A DNA stretch of 64,000 bases, taken from Anaerolineae bacterium. GTDB taxonomy: Bacteria > Chloroflexota > Anaerolineae > Aggregatilineales > J027. The position numbers and the translations under genes are program-made. Every line of letters starts with the position of its first letter. The first letter of the stretch is position 1. The notes beneath the pieces were generated by a model that was not told the DNA's origin, searched no databases, and worked only from the letters and a program-made list of their open reading frames with translations. Positions 19,525-28,599 of this stretch are shown here, piece by piece. The DNA lies in contig JAIOHL010000124.1 in the NCBI GenBank assembly GCA_019913005.1, positions 157,107 to 221,106 of the forward strand, read 5' to 3'.

Positions 19525-19569
19525 TTGACGAGGGCAGAGTTATTCGCTATGCTATGTAAGCGCTTACAT
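19525..19569 (+). promoter_or_regulatory. Promoter and perfect LacI operator of the regulator gene
   Basis: TTGACG (19525-19530) and TATGCT (19548-19553) are separated by 17 bases. Directly after the -10 element lies ATGTAAGCGCTTACAT (19554-19569), a perfect 16-bp palindrome of the LacI type. Bound repressor would cover the transcription start, indicating autoregulation of the gene that begins at 19590. Confidence 0.8.
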
Positions 19570-19589
19570 CTGGTTACTGAGAGTGGCTC

Positions 19590-20600
19590 ATGCACATGGA
19601 TGATTCAAGCCGCATTACGATTGTAGAAGTCGCCCAATATGCCGGGGTTTCGACGGCGACGGTCAGCCGGGTCATCAATAAAACCGGGCCAGTTTCCCCT
19701 GAGGCAGCGGCGAAAGTCTATGCGGCAATTGAAGCCCTGAATTACAGACCTAATGCGGCGGCACGTGGTCTTGCCAGTCGTCGCACCAATGCCATTGGGC
19801 TGTTGATTGATGAAGTCAACGGCGAGTTTTTCCTGCCAATGTTGAGGGGCGTCGAAAATGCGGTGCGGCAAAGGGGTATGGACTTACTAATTAGCGCGAC
19901 ACATGGCCTAGATAAAACATCCTATCCACTGGGCGAAAACAGTACGGATGGCCTCATTGTCTTCGCAGACAGCCTGCCCAAAGAAGAAATTCTAAGGCTG
20001 CACAAAATTGGCTTCCCAATGGTACTGCTGTATCGCTCCTCACCCCCCAATTTAAGTATCCCATGCGTCACCGTCGAAAACAAAGATGGGGCGCGGCGTA
20101 TGGTGGATTACTTGGTTGAAAAACGCGGCTATCGGAAAATCGCGTTTTTGGAAGGGCCAGACAGTCACGAAGATGCCTATTGGCGCAAAATCGGTTATCA
20201 AGAGAGCCTTGCCGCCCATAACATTCCTTTTGACCCCAAGTTGGTGTCTTTTGGCGGATTTGATGAGGCCCAAGCCCATCTCTCGGTCTCGCGTTGGGTT
20301 GAGCAGGGACTGAAAGCTGAAGTGATTTTTGCCGCAGATGATGATTCGGCGATTGGCGTGATGATAGCACTGAAGGAGGCGGAATTACGCATCCCCGAAG
20401 ATATTGCTCTGGTGGGATTTGATGATATTCGATTGGCGGCCTATCTCGACCCACCCTTGACGACGGTGCGTGCGCCCATCGAACAAGCGGCCCGTATCGC
20501 AGTGGAACAATTGGTGAAAGTGATACGTGGCGAAGAAGTCGGATTGATAACACTCTTGCCGACAGAATTGGTGATTCGGCGCTCGTGTGGATGCTGTTGA
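19590..20600 (+). CDS. LacI-family transcriptional regulator (amino-sugar/beta-glycoside locus)
   Basis: A 336-residue LacI-family protein. The DNA-binding domain (IVEVAQYAGVSTATVSRVIN, hinge RPNAAARGLASRR) is followed by a type-1 sugar-binding core: IGLLIDEVNGEFF, TDGLIVFAD, DSHEDAYWRKIGY, FAADDDSAIGVM, LVGFDDIRLAAYLDPPLTTV. A second ATG two codons later could also serve as start. It is followed by GH4, kinase and GH20 genes on the same strand with short gaps, which it presumably controls, and it carries its own operator. The effector is probably a sugar released by those enzymes. Confidence 0.9.
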   Translation: MHMDDSSRITIVEVAQYAGVSTATVSRVINKTGPVSPEAAAKVYAAIEALNYRPNAAARGLASRRTNAIGLLIDEVNGEFFLPMLRGVENAVRQRGMDLLISATHGLDKTSYPLGENSTDGLIVFADSLPKEEILRLHKIGFPMVLLYRSSPPNLSIPCVTVENKDGARRMVDYLVEKRGYRKIAFLEGPDSHEDAYWRKIGYQESLAAHNIPFDPKLVSFGGFDEAQAHLSVSRWVEQGLKAEVIFAADDDSAIGVMIALKEAELRIPEDIALVGFDDIRLAAYLDPPLTTVRAPIEQAARIAVEQLVKVIRGEEVGLITLLPTELVIRRSCGCC

Positions 20601-20638
20601 CATGCGGTCTATGAAAGCATTGGAAAGGTAATGGAATA

Positions 20639-21928
20639 ATGAAAGTTGCGGTCATTGGCGGGGGTTCATCATACACCCCGGAACTGATTAATGGATTTTT
20701 GGAGCGTGTCGGGAGCTTCCCCATCAAAGAACTCTGGTTGATGGATATTTTGCCAGAACGATTGGAGATTGTCGGCAAGTTCGCTCAACGCATGGTCAAG
20801 GCCGCCGGAGCACCATTTGAGGTACATCTGACCACCGACCAGCGGGAAGCGGTGCGCGGCGCAAATTATGTCACCACCCAACTGCGCGTGGGATGGATGC
20901 AGGCCCGTCGTGAAGATGAATATTTGGGTCGGCGACATGGCCTCATTGGGCAAGAAACCACTGGCATCGGCGGCATGGCAAAAGCATTACGCACCATTCC
21001 GGTCATCCTCAAAATCGCCTACGATATGCGAGAACTCGCCGCGCCGGGGGCCATGCTGGTCAATTTTACAAATCCAGCCGGGTTGGTCACCGAAGCCTTG
21101 TCGCGTTATGCCGCCGATATACCAGCAGTAGGCGTTTGTAATGGGCCAATCACGACCAAGATGTCCATTTTAGAGCAGTTGGCAAAAGCGGGATTAACCG
21201 TCGAGCCAGAACGGGCGGAACTCGATACACTCGGTCTGAACCACCTAACATGGCATCGCGGTTTCCGCATTGACGGTGAGGATGTGTGGCCCCAAGTGAT
21301 GCAAGGCTACATCGAATCTCTGCGGAGTGGCGAAAATGATGCTTGGGATGTTGGTACAATTGAAACCCTGCAAATGATCCCCAATGGCTACCTGCAATAT
21401 TTCTACTACACCGACAAAAAATTGGCCGCACAGGAAAAATGGCCTCCCTCACGAGCCGAGCGGGTCATGGAGATTGAAAAAGGACTGCTCGCGCAATATG
21501 CCGAACCAGATCGGAGTGTCCCACCAGAAGGGTTGATGCAGCGCGGCGGAGCCTATTATTCGACGGTGGCGACGCAACTGCTGAATGCCCACTATAATGA
21601 TTTAGGCGAGACACATATCGTCAACACTCCCCATCGCAGCGCAGTTGAAGGCTGGCCTAGTGATTGGGTACTCGAAATTCCGTGCAAGGTCAATAAATCC
21701 GGCATTACGCCCCTACCTGCCAAACCCCTGCCAATGGCCTGTTTTGGATTGGTGGCGCAGATCAAAGCCTATGAGCTATTGACGGTGGAAGCAGCGGTAC
21801 ATGGGGATCGCAAAGCCGCCTATGAAGCTCTGCTAGTGCATCCATTGGGGCCAACGGCTGACCGAGTTCAGGCGGTGTTAAATGACCTGCTTGCCACCCA
21901 TCGCAGCTATTTACCTCAATTTAACTAA
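20639..21928 (+). CDS. GH4-family NAD-dependent glycosidase (6-phospho-beta-glucosidase-like)
   Basis: A 429-residue GH4 protein. The NAD-binding opening is MKVAVIGGGSSYTPELINGF; the family's metal and catalytic residues are represented by Cys167-Asn168 (GVCNGP) and His202 (LNHLTW). The segments GQETTGIGGMAKALRTIPV and LVNFTNPAGLVTEAL are typical of the 6-phospho-beta-glucosidase branch (LicH/CelF/BglT). These enzymes cleave phosphorylated disaccharides through a 3-keto intermediate with NAD and Mn2+. No PTS gene is in the window, so the phosphate may come from the neighbouring kinase; that is a guess. Confidence 0.87.
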   Translation: MKVAVIGGGSSYTPELINGFLERVGSFPIKELWLMDILPERLEIVGKFAQRMVKAAGAPFEVHLTTDQREAVRGANYVTTQLRVGWMQARREDEYLGRRHGLIGQETTGIGGMAKALRTIPVILKIAYDMRELAAPGAMLVNFTNPAGLVTEALSRYAADIPAVGVCNGPITTKMSILEQLAKAGLTVEPERAELDTLGLNHLTWHRGFRIDGEDVWPQVMQGYIESLRSGENDAWDVGTIETLQMIPNGYLQYFYYTDKKLAAQEKWPPSRAERVMEIEKGLLAQYAEPDRSVPPEGLMQRGGAYYSTVATQLLNAHYNDLGETHIVNTPHRSAVEGWPSDWVLEIPCKVNKSGITPLPAKPLPMACFGLVAQIKAYELLTVEAAVHGDRKAAYEALLVHPLGPTADRVQAVLNDLLATHRSYLPQFN

Positions 21929-21943
21929 GCTGGACAAGTCACT

Positions 21944-22921
21944 ATGCGCTATTTTTTAGGGGTAGATGTCGGTAACACCAAATGCCATGCCCTGATTATT
22001 GATGAATCTGGAACTGCGGTTGGTTTTGGTGCGGGAGGGCCGGGGAATCATGAGGTGCTAGGGCCAGATGGTTTTCGAGATGCTCTGCATGTGGTGGTCA
22101 ACGCGGCCCTGAACCATGCGGCTTTGAAACCGGAACATATCAGCGGGGCGGGCTTTGGCATCGCGGGGTACGATTGGCCCTCGGATGGTGTTCTGATGCA
22201 CCAAGTGATTGATACCCTCGGCATGAACGCGCCTTATCAATTCGTCAACGATGCGATGATTGGCTTGATTGCAGGGGCAAAGCAGGGTTGGGGGGTTTCC
22301 GTTTCGGCGGGGACAAGTTGCAACTGTCGAGGGCGCAATCGGGCCGGAAAAGAAGGTCGGGTGACAGGTAATGGGCAGTGGTTTGGCGAGTACGGCGGCG
22401 GTATTGAACTGGTCTATAAAGCCTATGACGCGATAGCCCGTGAATGGTCACTGCGTGGGCCAAAAACCCTGATTACCCAAATTTTTGTGGAACATTATCA
22501 GGTCAACGGCGTGTTGGATTTGTTGGAAGGCATAGCGCGGGAACGCCTCCGTATGCGGGCCACTGACGCCGAACTGGTTTTTAAAGCCTTTCATCAAGGC
22601 GATGCCGTCGCCGAAAGTATTATTCGCTGGATGAGCCAAGAGTTGGCGGGGTTGGCGATTGGGGTGATCCATCAGATCGAAATAGAATCACTCGAATTTG
22701 AAGTCGTGCTGGCAGGCAGTTTTTATAAAGGCACACCCTTGATTGAAGAGGTGATGCGCGAGACCATACACACCGTTTCCCCCGGCGCGACACTGGTACG
22801 GTTGAATGCCCCGCCTGTTGTTGGAGCAGCGATGCTCGGTATGGAGCAGGTCGGAATTAATTTTACGCAGTACCGTGACCACATTATCGAAACGACCAAC
22901 CGTCAGCTTTATTCGGTTTAG
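21944..22921 (+). CDS. BadF/BcrA-type sugar kinase, N-acetylglucosamine kinase-like
   Basis: A 325-residue ASKHA-fold kinase. The first phosphate loop is VDVGNTKCHALIID near residue 6, the second VSVSAGTSCNCRGRN near 122, followed by GNGQWFGEYGGGIELVYKA and VVLAGSFYKGTPLIEEV. This family includes eukaryotic-type N-acetylglucosamine kinases and glucosamine kinases. It begins 15 bases after the GH4 gene and is followed by a GH20 gene, so an amino sugar or a hexosaminide-derived disaccharide is a fitting substrate. The precise substrate cannot be read from the sequence. Confidence 0.8.
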   Translation: MRYFLGVDVGNTKCHALIIDESGTAVGFGAGGPGNHEVLGPDGFRDALHVVVNAALNHAALKPEHISGAGFGIAGYDWPSDGVLMHQVIDTLGMNAPYQFVNDAMIGLIAGAKQGWGVSVSAGTSCNCRGRNRAGKEGRVTGNGQWFGEYGGGIELVYKAYDAIAREWSLRGPKTLITQIFVEHYQVNGVLDLLEGIARERLRMRATDAELVFKAFHQGDAVAESIIRWMSQELAGLAIGVIHQIEIESLEFEVVLAGSFYKGTPLIEEVMRETIHTVSPGATLVRLNAPPVVGAAMLGMEQVGINFTQYRDHIIETTNRQLYSV

Positions 22922-22942
22922 ATTGCACAGTAGGACACTCAT

Positions 22943-24793
22943 ATGCCTGAAAAATCCTTGATCTTGCTCCCCATGCCGCGCCAGTTGAATTATTTGGGTG
23001 GCACATTCCAATTACCAACGCACGCACTGATCGCCATTGCCTCATCAGAGCTATTATTCGAGGCCCAAACCGCCCAAAAAGCCCTTATCGCTGTGGGGTT
23101 CAATTGGCCTATCGTCGCAGGGGCACACTACGAAAATATCGGTCTGCAACTAGCCATTGACGACACCGTGCCGATTGCGGAAGGCTATGCGTTGTGGGCT
23201 GAAAATGGGCGAATCGTGATTCATGGGGCAGATGCAGCAGGAGTTTATTATGGCGTCTGTACCTTATGCCAATTGTTGCAATTCTACGGCAGCGAATTAC
23301 CCACTCTTGCTATTGAAGATTTCCCCGATTTCCCTGCACGAGGGGTGATGTTGGATGTCAGCCGGGACCGCGTGCCGACAATGGAAACGCTACATGCCTT
23401 GATTGACAAGCTGGCAAGTTGGAAGGTCAATCAACTGCAATTGTATATGGAACACACCTTTGCCTATCAACATCACCGCGAGGTGTGGGCCGAGGCATCC
23501 CCTTTTACTGGACAAGAGATTTTAGAATTGGATGCTTTTTGCCGTCGGCGGCATATCCAACTTGTGCCGAATCAAAACAGTCTTGGACATATGGAACGCT
23601 GGCTTAAATTCCCACGCTATCTGGGATTAGCGGAAAAGCCGGAGGGATTCAGCGTGTCGTGGGATTTACCCGGCAAAATTCGCCCTCCCAGCACCCTTAA
23701 TCCACTTGACCCCGGCAGCCTCGAATTGATCTACGGTCTCTACGATGAGCTATTGCCCCATTTCACCAGCCGCCTGTTTAACGTTGGGGGCGATGAGCCG
23801 TGGGAATTGGGTAAGGGCAAGAGCCAAGCAGTGGTTGAGGCACGCGGTGGGCAGGTTTATCTGGAATATTTGCTGAAGCTGTACGAGAAGGTTACAGCCA
23901 GCGGACATCAAATGCAGTTTTGGGGCGACATCATCGTGAAATATCCTGATTTGGTGCCAGAACTCCCTGCGGATGCCATTCCGATGCTGTGGGGATATGA
24001 GGCCAACAACCCGGCTGAATCCGAATGTAAGCTAATGGCGGCGGCAGGGCTGGAATTTTATGTTTGCCCCGGCACGTCCACATGGAACAGTTTGGCGGGC
24101 CGCACCGATAATGCTATGGGTAATTTACGCACCGCCGCGACCAATGGGCGCAACTATGGGGCAATGGGGTATCTCAACACCGAATGGGGTGATGGGGGAC
24201 ATTGGCAGCCACTTTCACCCGCCTATTTGGGATTTGCCTATGGCGCGGCGATGTCGTGGTGTGTAGTCTCCAATACCAACCTCGATATTGCAACGGCATT
24301 GGATTTATATGCCTTCTGCGACAAGGCCGGGGTCATGGGCAAGCTGGCCTATGATTTGGGCAATGTCTATCAGTTGATTGATCCGCGTCGGCATAATGGC
24401 AATACACTGGTTTACAGTTTGCAGATGCCACGTCAATTTATTTTGGCGGGACTGGATAAGGCCGATCAGCCACTGACAGTTGAAAATTTGCGGAATTTCA
24501 TTCAGCAGGTAGATACAATTATTGGGCGACTGTCCCAAGCCCAATTCGAGACTAATGAAAGCCATCTGGTAAGCGCTGAGTATCAACAAGCCGCGAATCT
24601 GCTGCGCCACTCGGCTAAACGTATCTTATGGGTGCTCGGTGAGCGGGATCAATCCCCTCAAGCATTGGCAGCGGAATTAGGGCAACTGGTAGAGCAGCAA
24701 AAGACCAACTGGCTGGCGCGGTATCGAATCGGCGGTTTGAGTGACAGCATCCGGCGCTTCGATTTGCTATTCGAGGAATATCAGCAGGGTTAA
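22943..24793 (+). CDS. GH20-family beta-N-acetylhexosaminidase-like glycosidase, cytoplasmic
   Basis: The 616 residues begin with the non-catalytic alpha/beta domain usual before GH20 barrels (about 8-125, GYALWAENGRIVIHGADAAG). The barrel starts FPARGVMLDVSRDRVPTME (131-149). The catalytic Asp-Glu pair is Asp284-Glu285 in FNVGGDEPWELG. No signal peptide is present, so it acts inside the cell on imported oligosaccharides. It closes the LacI-GH4-kinase-GH20 set. Some GH20-like proteins act on other exo-beta linkages, so N-acetylglucosaminide is likely but not certain. Confidence 0.82.
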   Translation: MPEKSLILLPMPRQLNYLGGTFQLPTHALIAIASSELLFEAQTAQKALIAVGFNWPIVAGAHYENIGLQLAIDDTVPIAEGYALWAENGRIVIHGADAAGVYYGVCTLCQLLQFYGSELPTLAIEDFPDFPARGVMLDVSRDRVPTMETLHALIDKLASWKVNQLQLYMEHTFAYQHHREVWAEASPFTGQEILELDAFCRRRHIQLVPNQNSLGHMERWLKFPRYLGLAEKPEGFSVSWDLPGKIRPPSTLNPLDPGSLELIYGLYDELLPHFTSRLFNVGGDEPWELGKGKSQAVVEARGGQVYLEYLLKLYEKVTASGHQMQFWGDIIVKYPDLVPELPADAIPMLWGYEANNPAESECKLMAAAGLEFYVCPGTSTWNSLAGRTDNAMGNLRTAATNGRNYGAMGYLNTEWGDGGHWQPLSPAYLGFAYGAAMSWCVVSNTNLDIATALDLYAFCDKAGVMGKLAYDLGNVYQLIDPRRHNGNTLVYSLQMPRQFILAGLDKADQPLTVENLRNFIQQVDTIIGRLSQAQFETNESHLVSAEYQQAANLLRHSAKRILWVLGERDQSPQALAAELGQLVEQQKTNWLARYRIGGLSDSIRRFDLLFEEYQQG

Positions 24794-24838
24794 AACAAAT
24801 CCAAAAAGAGGCGATTTTTGATAGGTCGCCCCTCTAAA

Positions 24839-26542
24839 TTAGTCCACTCGCACAAACAGCGGCAGTACATCCAATGGAGCAGGATAATCGCGCAACCATT
24901 GTCCACCTGTGTGCTGTTCAGATTCCCTCCAATAGCTGGCCCATTTCCCCGGCGGCAAATAGATGTCGCGTTGACGTGCGCCTTCTTGCATGACGGGGGC
25001 AACCAACAATTCCTCACCAATCAGGTATTCATCATCACAAATCAAGGCGGTTTCATCTTGGGGGGCTAACCACCAAATCGGGCGAACAATCGGCACTTGC
25101 TGACGGGCCAGCGACTTATTTAACCCTGCCAAGTCGCCATGTAATTGGGCATAACGGGCACATATCTGGGCACATTCATCACCATATTCCCAAGGGGGAA
25201 TGCTGAATTGAATAATCGGCATGGGCGCGACGGCCTGTGCCCAGCGGATCAGCAATTCGGCAGTTGGTTTATCCTCGCCATACTGATTGCCACCAATCAT
25301 ATCGGGAAAGCTGTAGGGATAGCCCAATAAATGGATGGTCATCGCTTGGGTAATTACACTGGCAAGGCCATTGGCATATCCCCATTGGGTCGCCTTGTCC
25401 CACTGGCGAAACAACATCGGCTGGGATTGGCTAAACCATGCCGAACGACTGTCTGACCATGCGAAACGTTGGGCAGCGTTCTCGATATAGTGACGGGTAG
25501 CATAGTTTGGTGCGCCGGAATGATGCCGCACGGTATTGGGAATGTCATAAAACATCGCCTCCCCCGCGTCGAACTTAAAGCCGTCCAAGTTGATTTCTTT
25601 GGCAAGCCGTTCCAAATTATCCAAGTGCCAGCGCATGGCATCGGGATTGGTGACATCCAAAAAGGCTGCTTTGCCTTCCCACCATGTTCCAATGTAGGGT
25701 GTGCCATCGGGGTTTTTGATGACATACCCCAACTCAAGGGCGGGCTTAAAATGCGCCGATGTCTCCATAAAAAACGGCACACACCATAACGTGACATGTA
25801 AGCCCATTTCATGCAAAGCCGCGATGGTCTGGGCTGGATTAGGAAATTTTGCTAAATCAAAGCGGGTATTGCCGAATTCATCCTGCCATTTGGCGTCAAT
25901 GCCGAGGATGCTGCACGGAAATCCATGCTCCACCATCTTGTGGGCAAAACCAAGCACCTTATCATGCGAAATATGGTTTTTGAAATGTGCCCACGTTGTC
26001 CACAGCGGTTTTTCAATCACGTGATCCGGTGGCGACGGGGTGATTTTCAACAGTGTCCAATAGGCTTCTACGACTTGGCGGGGGTTATCACATTCAAAAA
26101 AACGCAGCGTCAAGTTTTTGCCCTTGATGCGTAGCTGCTGGGTTGTTTCGATACCAGCGGCCAGTTGAGGGCGGATGTCAAAAGGGGCAGCCACAGAAAA
26201 GCTATGATCGGGCGGCTCACCATGCACTGGGGCATTAAAACCAACTTCGACCTCATCCCCTTCGATCAGCACCCCGCCACCTTTGGAATTCCACCAAAAA
26301 GGATGCAAGATACCAAGCAAACCCGTGCGTCCGTTGTCGCTGGTAATAAAGGGCGCTGGATACATGGCGATTTTTTCCAGCGGCCACTGTTGGTGAAGTA
26401 AACCACCCCCACCATACCAATGGTCACTGCCGAGTTCGATGAATATCTCATCTACTCCACGCCAAATAAAGCCATGCTCCCATGATTCCTTTTGCACGTC
26501 ATAAGGGAAGTGATAATCTATTTCGATCTTTGTGTCTTTCAT
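24839..26542 (-). CDS. GH31-family alpha-glycosidase, MYORG-like group
   Basis: A 567-residue GH31 enzyme without signal peptide. The nucleophile motif reads GFKFDAGE with Asp325, unlike the WxDMNE of common alpha-glucosidases; the KFDAGE form is that of the MYORG (KIAA1161) group, whose animal member is an alpha-galactosidase. YPYSFPDMIGGNQYG and KPLWTTWAHFKNHISHDKV support the fold. The gene overlaps the GH42 stop (TGATG) and so is translated with it. With GH42 as partner, cleavage of an alpha-linked galactoside is the best guess. It ends 45 bases from the convergent GH20 gene. Confidence 0.82.
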   Translation of the reverse strand: MKDTKIEIDYHFPYDVQKESWEHGFIWRGVDEIFIELGSDHWYGGGGLLHQQWPLEKIAMYPAPFITSDNGRTGLLGILHPFWWNSKGGGVLIEGDEVEVGFNAPVHGEPPDHSFSVAAPFDIRPQLAAGIETTQQLRIKGKNLTLRFFECDNPRQVVEAYWTLLKITPSPPDHVIEKPLWTTWAHFKNHISHDKVLGFAHKMVEHGFPCSILGIDAKWQDEFGNTRFDLAKFPNPAQTIAALHEMGLHVTLWCVPFFMETSAHFKPALELGYVIKNPDGTPYIGTWWEGKAAFLDVTNPDAMRWHLDNLERLAKEINLDGFKFDAGEAMFYDIPNTVRHHSGAPNYATRHYIENAAQRFAWSDSRSAWFSQSQPMLFRQWDKATQWGYANGLASVITQAMTIHLLGYPYSFPDMIGGNQYGEDKPTAELLIRWAQAVAPMPIIQFSIPPWEYGDECAQICARYAQLHGDLAGLNKSLARQQVPIVRPIWWLAPQDETALICDDEYLIGEELLVAPVMQEGARQRDIYLPPGKWASYWRESEQHTGGQWLRDYPAPLDVLPLFVRVD

Positions 26543-28464
26543 CAGCCATCTATCCTTGTATAACGTGCGTCATATCCTGACAAGCTATCTGTTGGAGTAT
26601 CAGTATGGTTCATTTCGACTTGCCATCTAAAGCCATCATCCCCCAACAAAGCTCCCAATTTTATGGACTCACTTGCATCAGGAATGATTTGGAGGGCCTC
26701 AAGCAAAGCGGCGAAGTCTTCGGGCCAGCAGCCGATATAAAACGCTTCACCTGACCCCACAGTATTCACCGTCGCCCCAACTTGATTGGCAAGGCGGCCA
26801 TCGGAATAGATGAGCAAGGGTCGAGCCGTGCTGGATTCTAACACCTCTACCCAAATTTTATAGGCAAATTGCGATTTTGCACCACTGGTCTGTTGAACGT
26901 GTTTACCGAGGCGATGGCTGGGCCATTCGGTATAACTTTCTGGCGGCACACTGTAATAATCGAGTACCCGTGCCCCAATCAAATCAGCTAGGCCAACAGG
27001 CAGGGTACACGCTGTAGCGATATTGCTGGCATGGCGCACATAGGATCGAAAGGTATAGATCAGCCGTCCGCCTTGCTCGACCCATTTTTGCCATTTTTCG
27101 ACCTCGCCGGGGTGAATCAAAATCGGGGCAGGGACAATCACTGTCTCATAACCCGTTAAATCCGCGCCACGTGGTAAAAAATCTACCGCGATATTGTGTT
27201 TCCAAAAACCCGCATATATTTCATTGACGAGGGTGTAATAGCTGAAATCGCGGTTATAGGGTTCAAGTTCGATTGCCCACAAATCGCTGTAATCGTAGAT
27301 AATGCCGACTTTGGCTTGGGGGCGAGTGAAACTCGGCAGGGGCGAAACTTCGCGGCTGACTTGTTGACTTTCATAATAGCTTTGGTCGGGGCTGTTGTCC
27401 CATTTCAAAAGGCCACGATGATATTGTTCTTGGCCTGTGCGTCCGGCCCGAAAACGGAAATAAATAATCGCTGACGCCCCATGTGCTACTGCTTGATGAC
27501 TCCACAGCCGCACCTGTCCATCTGGCACAGGCGGATTGTAAAGATGCCAATTCACTGGCCCCGGCTGCTGTTCCATTACCCAAAACGTCTGACGTTTGAA
27601 ACTGTGCATTAAATCCAGATTGAGAGCAGTCTCAATTGGCCCCGACATGCCATGCGGATAATTATCGTAAGAAACAAAGTCCAAATCTTCAGCAAGTTTC
27701 CAATAATCCAATGACCAATGCCGAATCATGAAATTATGGGTAATCCAACGTCCGGGCGATAGAGGGCGGAGAATTTCAATTTGCCTACGCTGAAACCGTT
27801 CCCATGTATTGGACGAAAAACGACGATAGTCTAGTAGCATGGAGGGGTTTTGTGGTTCGGTGGTAATACCGGGAATCGGGATATGTGCCCAATCGCGGTA
27901 GGTCATGCCCCAAAACTGCGTGCCCCATGCCGCATTCAAGGTGTCGAGTGTGCCGTATTTCTCGCGCAGCCATTCATGAAATCGGCGACGGCAGTGGTCA
28001 CAATAGCAGCGGGTAGTCTGCCCCACACCAAATTCGTTGTCAATCTGCCAGCCAATGACCGCCGGATGTTGTCCAAATCGCTCAGCGATACGGGCCACGA
28101 TGTTAAAAGCATATTCTTGGAAGGCTGGAACGTTGCCACAGGGTTGACGCCGCGCACCGGGGCTAATGCGAATCCCATGCTCATTGACCCGTAGGATGTC
28201 GGGATACAGATGGGTTAGCCATGGGGGTGGGGTTGGCGTGGGAGTGCAAAGAACAATTTTTAGCCCCTCCGACGCCAAGATTTGGATAGCCTCTTCCAGC
28301 CAATCAAAATCATAAACCCCCGCACTTGGTTCCATCTTATCCCACGCAAACTCGGCAAGGCGCACGACACTGAGGCCGACTTCGCGCATCATACGGGCAT
28401 CGTTGGGCCAATACTCTTTGGGCCATTGTTCGGGGTAGTAGGCACATCCGGTCAAAACGGACAT
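26542..28464 (-). CDS. GH42-family beta-galactosidase
   Basis: A 640-residue cytoplasmic GH42 enzyme. The barrel opens GCAYYPEQWPKEYWPNDARM; the acid/base is Glu144 in WQIDNEFG and the nucleophile about Glu298 in FWVMEQQPG. Four cysteines (C109, C153, C155, C158, in PCG and CYCDHC) reproduce the structural zinc site known in thermophile GH42 enzymes. It hydrolyses beta-linked galactose from oligosaccharides. It lies downstream of an ABC importer and is translationally coupled to the GH31 gene. Confidence 0.93.
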   Translation of the reverse strand: MSVLTGCAYYPEQWPKEYWPNDARMMREVGLSVVRLAEFAWDKMEPSAGVYDFDWLEEAIQILASEGLKIVLCTPTPTPPPWLTHLYPDILRVNEHGIRISPGARRQPCGNVPAFQEYAFNIVARIAERFGQHPAVIGWQIDNEFGVGQTTRCYCDHCRRRFHEWLREKYGTLDTLNAAWGTQFWGMTYRDWAHIPIPGITTEPQNPSMLLDYRRFSSNTWERFQRRQIEILRPLSPGRWITHNFMIRHWSLDYWKLAEDLDFVSYDNYPHGMSGPIETALNLDLMHSFKRQTFWVMEQQPGPVNWHLYNPPVPDGQVRLWSHQAVAHGASAIIYFRFRAGRTGQEQYHRGLLKWDNSPDQSYYESQQVSREVSPLPSFTRPQAKVGIIYDYSDLWAIELEPYNRDFSYYTLVNEIYAGFWKHNIAVDFLPRGADLTGYETVIVPAPILIHPGEVEKWQKWVEQGGRLIYTFRSYVRHASNIATACTLPVGLADLIGARVLDYYSVPPESYTEWPSHRLGKHVQQTSGAKSQFAYKIWVEVLESSTARPLLIYSDGRLANQVGATVNTVGSGEAFYIGCWPEDFAALLEALQIIPDASESIKLGALLGDDGFRWQVEMNHTDTPTDSLSGYDARYTRIDG

Positions 28465-28526
28465 GAGGACACTCCATCTAGTTGAGGGGTTAATTAAAAG
28501 AAGGGCACTTATTCAATGATGAATGA

Positions 28527-28551
28527 GGGACGACCCAATGTGAGCCGTCCC
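28527..28551 (-). other. Stem-loop between permease and GH42 genes
   Basis: GGGACG at 28527-28532 pairs with CGTCCC at 28546-28551 in the 135-base gap between the transporter and the glycosidase genes. No T-run follows on the minus strand. It may be a processing or weak attenuation element separating transporter from enzyme expression. Confidence 0.35.
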
Positions 28552-28599
28552 CCTTAAGTTTCCAGTTTCAAATGTTGATATAGCTTACTCGAAAATAGA

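Noticed and set aside
20068-20778. 236-residue minus-strand open frame
   Set aside because: It is the complement of the LacI gene and the GH4 start, both strongly supported; its sequence is rich in Pro, Ser and Arg without motifs.
24570-24579. TAAGCGCTGA inside the GH20 gene, similar to the LacI operator
   Set aside because: It is not fully symmetric, lies deep in coding sequence and is away from any start; probably chance.
24794-24838. Terminator between GH20 and GH31 genes
   Set aside because: AGAGGCGA and TCGCCCCTCT can pair only with bulged bases and no clear T-run follows, so I did not annotate it.
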